Assembly: GCA_030539985.1 (NCBI GenBank)
Contig: JAUNXD010000043.1
Span: 1 to 10,269 of the forward strand
Direction of reading: 5' to 3'
Length of the DNA stretch: 10,269 nt
Origin: Methanobrevibacter sp.
Lineage (GTDB): Archaea > Methanobacteriota > Methanobacteria > Methanobacteriales > Methanobacteriaceae
Numbering within the stretch: the first letter of the stretch is position 1; every line of letters starts with the position of its first letter. This document shows positions 7,386 through 10,269 of this stretch, piece after piece. Both the position numbers and the translations under genes were made by a program. The notes under the pieces were generated by a model. The model did no database searches. It saw nothing but the letters and a program-made list of their open reading frames with translations, and was not told the DNA's origin.

Positions 7386-7417
7386 CTGACATATTTAATA
7401 TTGGAGATATGTATAAC
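7386..7417 (+). promoter_or_regulatory. Candidate promoter upstream of thsA
   Basis: CTGACA (7386-7391) is a five-of-six match to the -35 consensus. Possible -10 boxes are TATGTA (7408-7413, 16-base spacer, poor match) and TATAAC (7412-7417, good match, 20-base spacer). Neither pairing is ideal. The Thoeris genes may equally be read from the hsd promoter. The 7335-7442 spacer holds nothing else that I recognise. Confidence 0.3.
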
Positions 7418-7442
7418 GCAGAAAGGAGCAGTGAGCAAATCG

Positions 7443-8864
7443 GTGGTAAAAAAACAAAAGTTTTTACAAGAATATATAAAAGCGATTAGAGATGGGAATG
7501 CAGCTTTATTTGCAGGAGCAGGATTGTCTCGACCGTCAGGATTTGTTGATTGGAAAGGATTACTACGACCATTAGCTGAAGAAATTGGTCTAAATATAGA
7601 TGATGAACATGATTTGACATTGGTAGCTCAATATGTTCGCAACGAGAATGGAAACCGAACTTCAATTAACAGCGCTATTATGGATGCTTTTAACAAAGAA
7701 GTTAATTTAAATGAAAATGTAAAAATCTTAACAAGGATACCTATCAATACATACTGGACAACAAATTATGACCATCTGATTGAAGAAGGCTTACGTGAAG
7801 CCAATCGCAACCCTGACGTTAAGATAGAGTACAAGCAATTGTCAAATACCAAAAGAGATCGAGATGCTATTGTTTATAAGATGCATGGTGATGTAGATCA
7901 TCCAGCAGATGCGGTACTGACAAAGGATGATTATGTAAAATACGATGTTTCTTATCCATTTTTTAGAAGGGTACTACAAGGGGATCTTATTTCTAAAACA
8001 TTTTTATTCATAGGCTTTAGTTTTGAAGATCCTAATTTGGATTATGTAATAAATCAGACTCGCTTGTTGCTTGGGGAAAATGTGCGTAATCATTTTTGTA
8101 TAATGAAGACAGTTAAAGAAGGTGATTATAGTGCTGAAGAGTATGGATATAAAAGAGCTCAGCAGGATTTGCGCAAAGCAGATTTGGCGCGTCAAGGAAT
8201 TCAAGTAGTATACGTTGATGATTTTGCGGAAATTACAGATATTCTTAGAGAAATAGAAAAAGCTGTCAATGCAAATAATGTGTTCATTTCAGGAAGTGCA
8301 GAATTTTATGGAGGTGATTGGACTAAGGAAAAAGCTGAGGAGTTGGCTTATAAAATATCTAAACATTTAGTAAAGCAAAGTTATAAGGTAACTTCTGGTT
8401 TTGGACTTGGAATAGGTTCATCGGTTATAAATGGTGCATTAGATGAAATTAATAGGAGTAAATACAATCATATTAATGAACACTTATGTCTTAGACCTTT
8501 TCCCCAGAATATAGAAGATCCAGATGAGCGTGCAAAAAAATGGAAAGAGTATCGAGAGGAAATGCTTTCCAATAACGGAATTGCTATATTCATGTTTGGA
8601 AATAAAAAGGACAGTAAGGGAAATAAAGTTGAAGCAAATGGATGTTGGCAGGAATATCAAATAGCGAAACAAATGGGATGTTTAATTATTCCTATTGGAA
8701 GTACCGGTGACGTAGCTGAAAAAATACTAGAAGATATAAAGCTTGATGAAGATTTATATAGATATATTGAAGACAGTGAAACGATACTTAAAGAAAGCAA
8801 GGACATTGATATGTTGGTTGAAACTGTTTTGAAGATAGCAAATAAGCACAGAATTGTGGTATAG
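7443..8864 (+). CDS. thsA: Thoeris effector ThsA (SIR2-SLOG NADase)
   Basis: ThsA is the effector of Thoeris anti-phage defence: a cyclic ADP-ribose signal made by ThsB binds its SLOG domain and switches on the SIR2 domain, which breaks down NAD+. Numbering from GTG 7443 (473 residues), SIR2 covers about 1-275 with FAGAGLS (23-29), catalytic N108 in WTTNYD, H148 in YKMHGDVDHP and FIGFSFEDPNLDY. SLOG covers about 279-473 with ISGSAEFYG, TSGFGLGIGS and LRPFPQ. R371, K388 and E404 appear to match the ligand residues I recall for Bacillus cereus ThsA (R371, K388, E403). Length also matches that protein (about 476). The start is uncertain. The frame is open from TTG 7401, but AAAGGAG (7422-7428) lies after it; GTG 7431 is only 2 bases from that site, GTG 7443 is 14. 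All key residues are present. Confidence 0.95.
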   Translation: MVKKQKFLQEYIKAIRDGNAALFAGAGLSRPSGFVDWKGLLRPLAEEIGLNIDDEHDLTLVAQYVRNENGNRTSINSAIMDAFNKEVNLNENVKILTRIPINTYWTTNYDHLIEEGLREANRNPDVKIEYKQLSNTKRDRDAIVYKMHGDVDHPADAVLTKDDYVKYDVSYPFFRRVLQGDLISKTFLFIGFSFEDPNLDYVINQTRLLLGENVRNHFCIMKTVKEGDYSAEEYGYKRAQQDLRKADLARQGIQVVYVDDFAEITDILREIEKAVNANNVFISGSAEFYGGDWTKEKAEELAYKISKHLVKQSYKVTSGFGLGIGSSVINGALDEINRSKYNHINEHLCLRPFPQNIEDPDERAKKWKEYREEMLSNNGIAIFMFGNKKDSKGNKVEANGCWQEYQIAKQMGCLIIPIGSTGDVAEKILEDIKLDEDLYRYIEDSETILKESKDIDMLVETVLKIANKHRIVV

Positions 8865-8883
8865 GAAGGAGATATATATAGTA

Positions 8884-9567
8884 ATGGGCAATAAGATATT
8901 TGTTTCATATAAGTACGGAGATAATCAAGTAGAAAATTTAAGTGTTTATAGTGATTCTACTGTTAGAGATTATGTCGATGAATTCGAAAGACAACTCGAT
9001 TCATCCGACAATATTTACAAAGGTGAAAGTGATGGAGAGGATTTAAGTAATCTATCAGATAGTACTATTTGGGAAAAATTAAAGGATAGAATATATGATA
9101 GTTCGGTCACTGTTGTTTTTATTTCACCAGGAATGAGGGAGTGGTGGAAAAGCGATCGTGATCAATGGATTCCATGGGAGGTTTCATATTCACTAAAAGA
9201 AACGTCACGTAGAAATAAGAATGGTGATTCTGTTACAAGCCACTGTAATGCAATGGTTGCAGTTGTTTTGCCGGACGAAACTGGCTCATACTCTTATTAT
9301 TTAGAATCAAAAAGCTGTTGCGCAGGCGGTTGTACAATGCATCATACAAATAATTTATTTACAATAGTAAAAAAGAATAAGTTCAATCGTGTCAAGAATA
9401 GTTCAAATAGGAATTGTGATAACAATGATACTATTTGGACTGGAACATGTAGCTATATAGAAGCTGTGAAGTGGTCTAGTTTTATTATGGATTATCAGAA
9501 ATATATTGAGAAAGCAATAGAACGTCAGGAGAATATTGATGAATATGATATCTGTAAAGAGGTATAA
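8884..9567 (+). CDS. thsB: Thoeris sensor ThsB, first copy (TIR-like, Cys/His-rich)
   Basis: ThsB proteins are TIR-fold enzymes that, after phage infection, convert NAD+ to the cyclic ADP-ribose isomer that activates ThsA. This 227-residue protein begins with the TIR first strand KIFVSYKYGD (4-13), has SSVTVVFISPGM (73-84), and carries WIPWEVSYSLKE with E99 as the likely catalytic glutamate. It fits the DUF1863 / MTH538 TIR-like group. After the core lies a Cys/His cluster: C145, C146, C150, H153, H154, with C121, C178 and C189 elsewhere. ATG 8884 is chosen because it puts the first TIR strand at the N-terminus; GGAAGGAG (8864-8871) is 12 bases away, a long spacing. An upstream TTG at 8854 would overlap thsA and absorb that site. 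The gap to thsA is 19 bases, so the genes are an operon. Confidence 0.88.
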   Translation: MGNKIFVSYKYGDNQVENLSVYSDSTVRDYVDEFERQLDSSDNIYKGESDGEDLSNLSDSTIWEKLKDRIYDSSVTVVFISPGMREWWKSDRDQWIPWEVSYSLKETSRRNKNGDSVTSHCNAMVAVVLPDETGSYSYYLESKSCCAGGCTMHHTNNLFTIVKKNKFNRVKNSSNRNCDNNDTIWTGTCSYIEAVKWSSFIMDYQKYIEKAIERQENIDEYDICKEV

Positions 9568-9627
9568 GTAATTAGACGATAAATATTACTGAATTTTAAT
9601 TAATTGTAAGGGAGGATATTTTACAAA

Positions 9628-10107
9628 ATGGCAAGAAGTGTTTTTTATAGTTTTCATTATCAGAATGATATAAGCAGAGTTATGGTTGTACGAAATAGAT
9701 GGGTAACTCAGGGTGGGCAAATTGTTTCAGGAGTTATTGATCATGCTGATTTTGAACAAGTAAAACGACAAGGAGAAGCTGCAATAAAGAGATGGATTAA
9801 TAAACAGTTAGAGGGTACTTCAGTAACTGTTGTTTTGATTGGAGCAGATACTCTAAATCGACCTTATGTTCAGTATGAAATTCGTGAAAGTTTAAGGCGA
9901 GGAAATGCTGTTATAGGAGTTGATATACATAGAATTAGAGATTTTAATGGCAGGATGTCAACAGTTTGTAATCATCATACTATAATTGGACAATACGATA
10001 ATGGTAGACCTGCTTACTTTGATGATATTGCGTCAGGTATTTATGATTATGTATATGACGATGGGTATAATAATCTTGGGAGATGGGTTGAAACAGCTGT
10101 AAAATAA
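9628..10107 (+). CDS. thsB: Thoeris sensor ThsB, second copy (DUF1863-type)
   Basis: This is a second TIR-like signal-producing protein of 159 residues. SVFYSFHYQND (4-14), VVRNRWVT (20-27), SGVIDHADFEQVKR (34-47), TSVTVVLIGADTLNRPYV (64-81), YEI with E84, and the end VYDDGYNNLGRWV all recall the characterised ThsB of Bacillus cereus MSX-D12 (about 194 residues). It is shorter than that protein, apparently because the region between the TIR core and the C-terminal helix is reduced. It shares little sequence with the first copy, so it is not a recent duplicate. E84 is the expected catalytic glutamate. GGGAGG (9610-9615) lies 12 bases before ATG 9628, the same long spacing as the first copy. 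The 60-base gap after the first thsB holds no promoter or terminator that I can support. Confidence 0.92.
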   Translation: MARSVFYSFHYQNDISRVMVVRNRWVTQGGQIVSGVIDHADFEQVKRQGEAAIKRWINKQLEGTSVTVVLIGADTLNRPYVQYEIRESLRRGNAVIGVDIHRIRDFNGRMSTVCNHHTIIGQYDNGRPAYFDDIASGIYDYVYDDGYNNLGRWVETAVK

Positions 10108-10269
10108 GGATTAAAAGAGAAAATAAATACCAGGAACAGCTAAACGAATCTTTTCTCCCCCTTTCCTTCCTCCGAATTTCCTATATAAACTTCATTCTCC
10201 CTTAACACTCTTCCCAGCCCCGCCATTTTCCAAAAGAAATAATACCGTGACTAAAAACTTCCTTGATTT
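10108..10269. other. Right flank: composition shift, short reverse open frames
   Basis: After thsB the plus strand becomes pyrimidine-rich (for example CTCCCCCTTTCCTTCCTCC near 10156-10174), unlike the preceding 10 kb. On the minus strand one frame enters from beyond the right edge and stops at 10192-10194 (ending ENGGAGKSVKGE). Another has ATG 10226-10224 and a stop at 10142-10140 (28 residues, MAGLGRVLRENEVYIGNSEE and on). Both are too short to call genes. They could be the 3' end or relic of a converging gene. No convincing terminator for thsB is visible. Confidence 0.4.

Noticed and set aside
10121..10157. Inverted repeat GAGAAAA / TTTTCTC after thsB as a terminator
   Set aside because: The stem is seven mostly A/T pairs around a loop of about 30 bases and is followed by C-rich sequence, not a T run.
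10192..10269. Walker A-like ENGGAGKS in a minus-strand frame at the right edge
   Set aside because: The frame is only 25 codons in the window and stops soon after. A true P-loop near a protein's C-terminus would be unusual, so it is probably chance.
1..10269. Possible CRISPR array, tRNA or insertion sequence
   Set aside because: No regularly spaced repeat, no cloverleaf and no transposase or terminal inverted repeat was seen. The repeats present are all hsdS modules or the single palindrome.

Overview
The window looks like a defence island of a low-GC Gram-positive bacterium (Bacillota, for example Lachnospiraceae, Clostridia or Lactobacillales). The basis is the AT-rich composition, strong AAGGAGG-type ribosome binding sites, TTG/GTG starts, and HsdS repeats of the WEQRK / ITLHQRK type common in that phylum. 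Genus cannot be fixed from the sequence. No tRNA, rRNA, CRISPR array, transposase or recombinase gene was seen.

Layout. Positions 1-606 are on the minus strand: the start of a gene that runs off the left edge (1-22), then a start-less, frameshifted hsdS fragment (76-606). That fragment is essentially one target recognition domain (TRD) bounded by the same repeats found in the intact hsdS, in inverted orientation. Positions 607-728 hold a perfect 32-bp AT-rich palindrome and the promoter region of the rightward operon. Rightward genes then follow: a single-TRD half HsdS (729-1307), hsdR (1294-4503), a 13-codon mini-ORF (4508-4549), a two-TRD hsdS (4542-5720) and hsdM (5736-7334). After a 108-bp spacer comes a Thoeris system: thsA (SIR2-SLOG, about 7443-8864) and two different TIR-fold thsB genes (8884-9567 and 9628-10107). 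The last 160 bases change composition (pyrimidine-rich plus strand) and hold only short reverse-strand open frames, probably the edge of the island.

How the genes work together. HsdR, HsdM and HsdS should form a type I restriction-modification complex, with HsdS setting the bipartite target, HsdM methylating adenine and HsdR translocating and cleaving unmodified DNA. The half HsdS and the silent inverted TRD cassette suggest that specificity at this locus can change. Downstream, the two TIR proteins would sense different phage cues and make a cyclic ADP-ribose-type signal. ThsA would bind it through its SLOG domain and destroy NAD+ through its SIR2 domain, a second abortive layer behind restriction. 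Thoeris and type I systems are both known. The unusual parts are the half-S gene in the operon, the repeat-bounded inverted TRD cassette with a homopolymer frameshift, the palindromic operator-like element, and the two divergent ThsB sensors, one of them Cys/His-rich.
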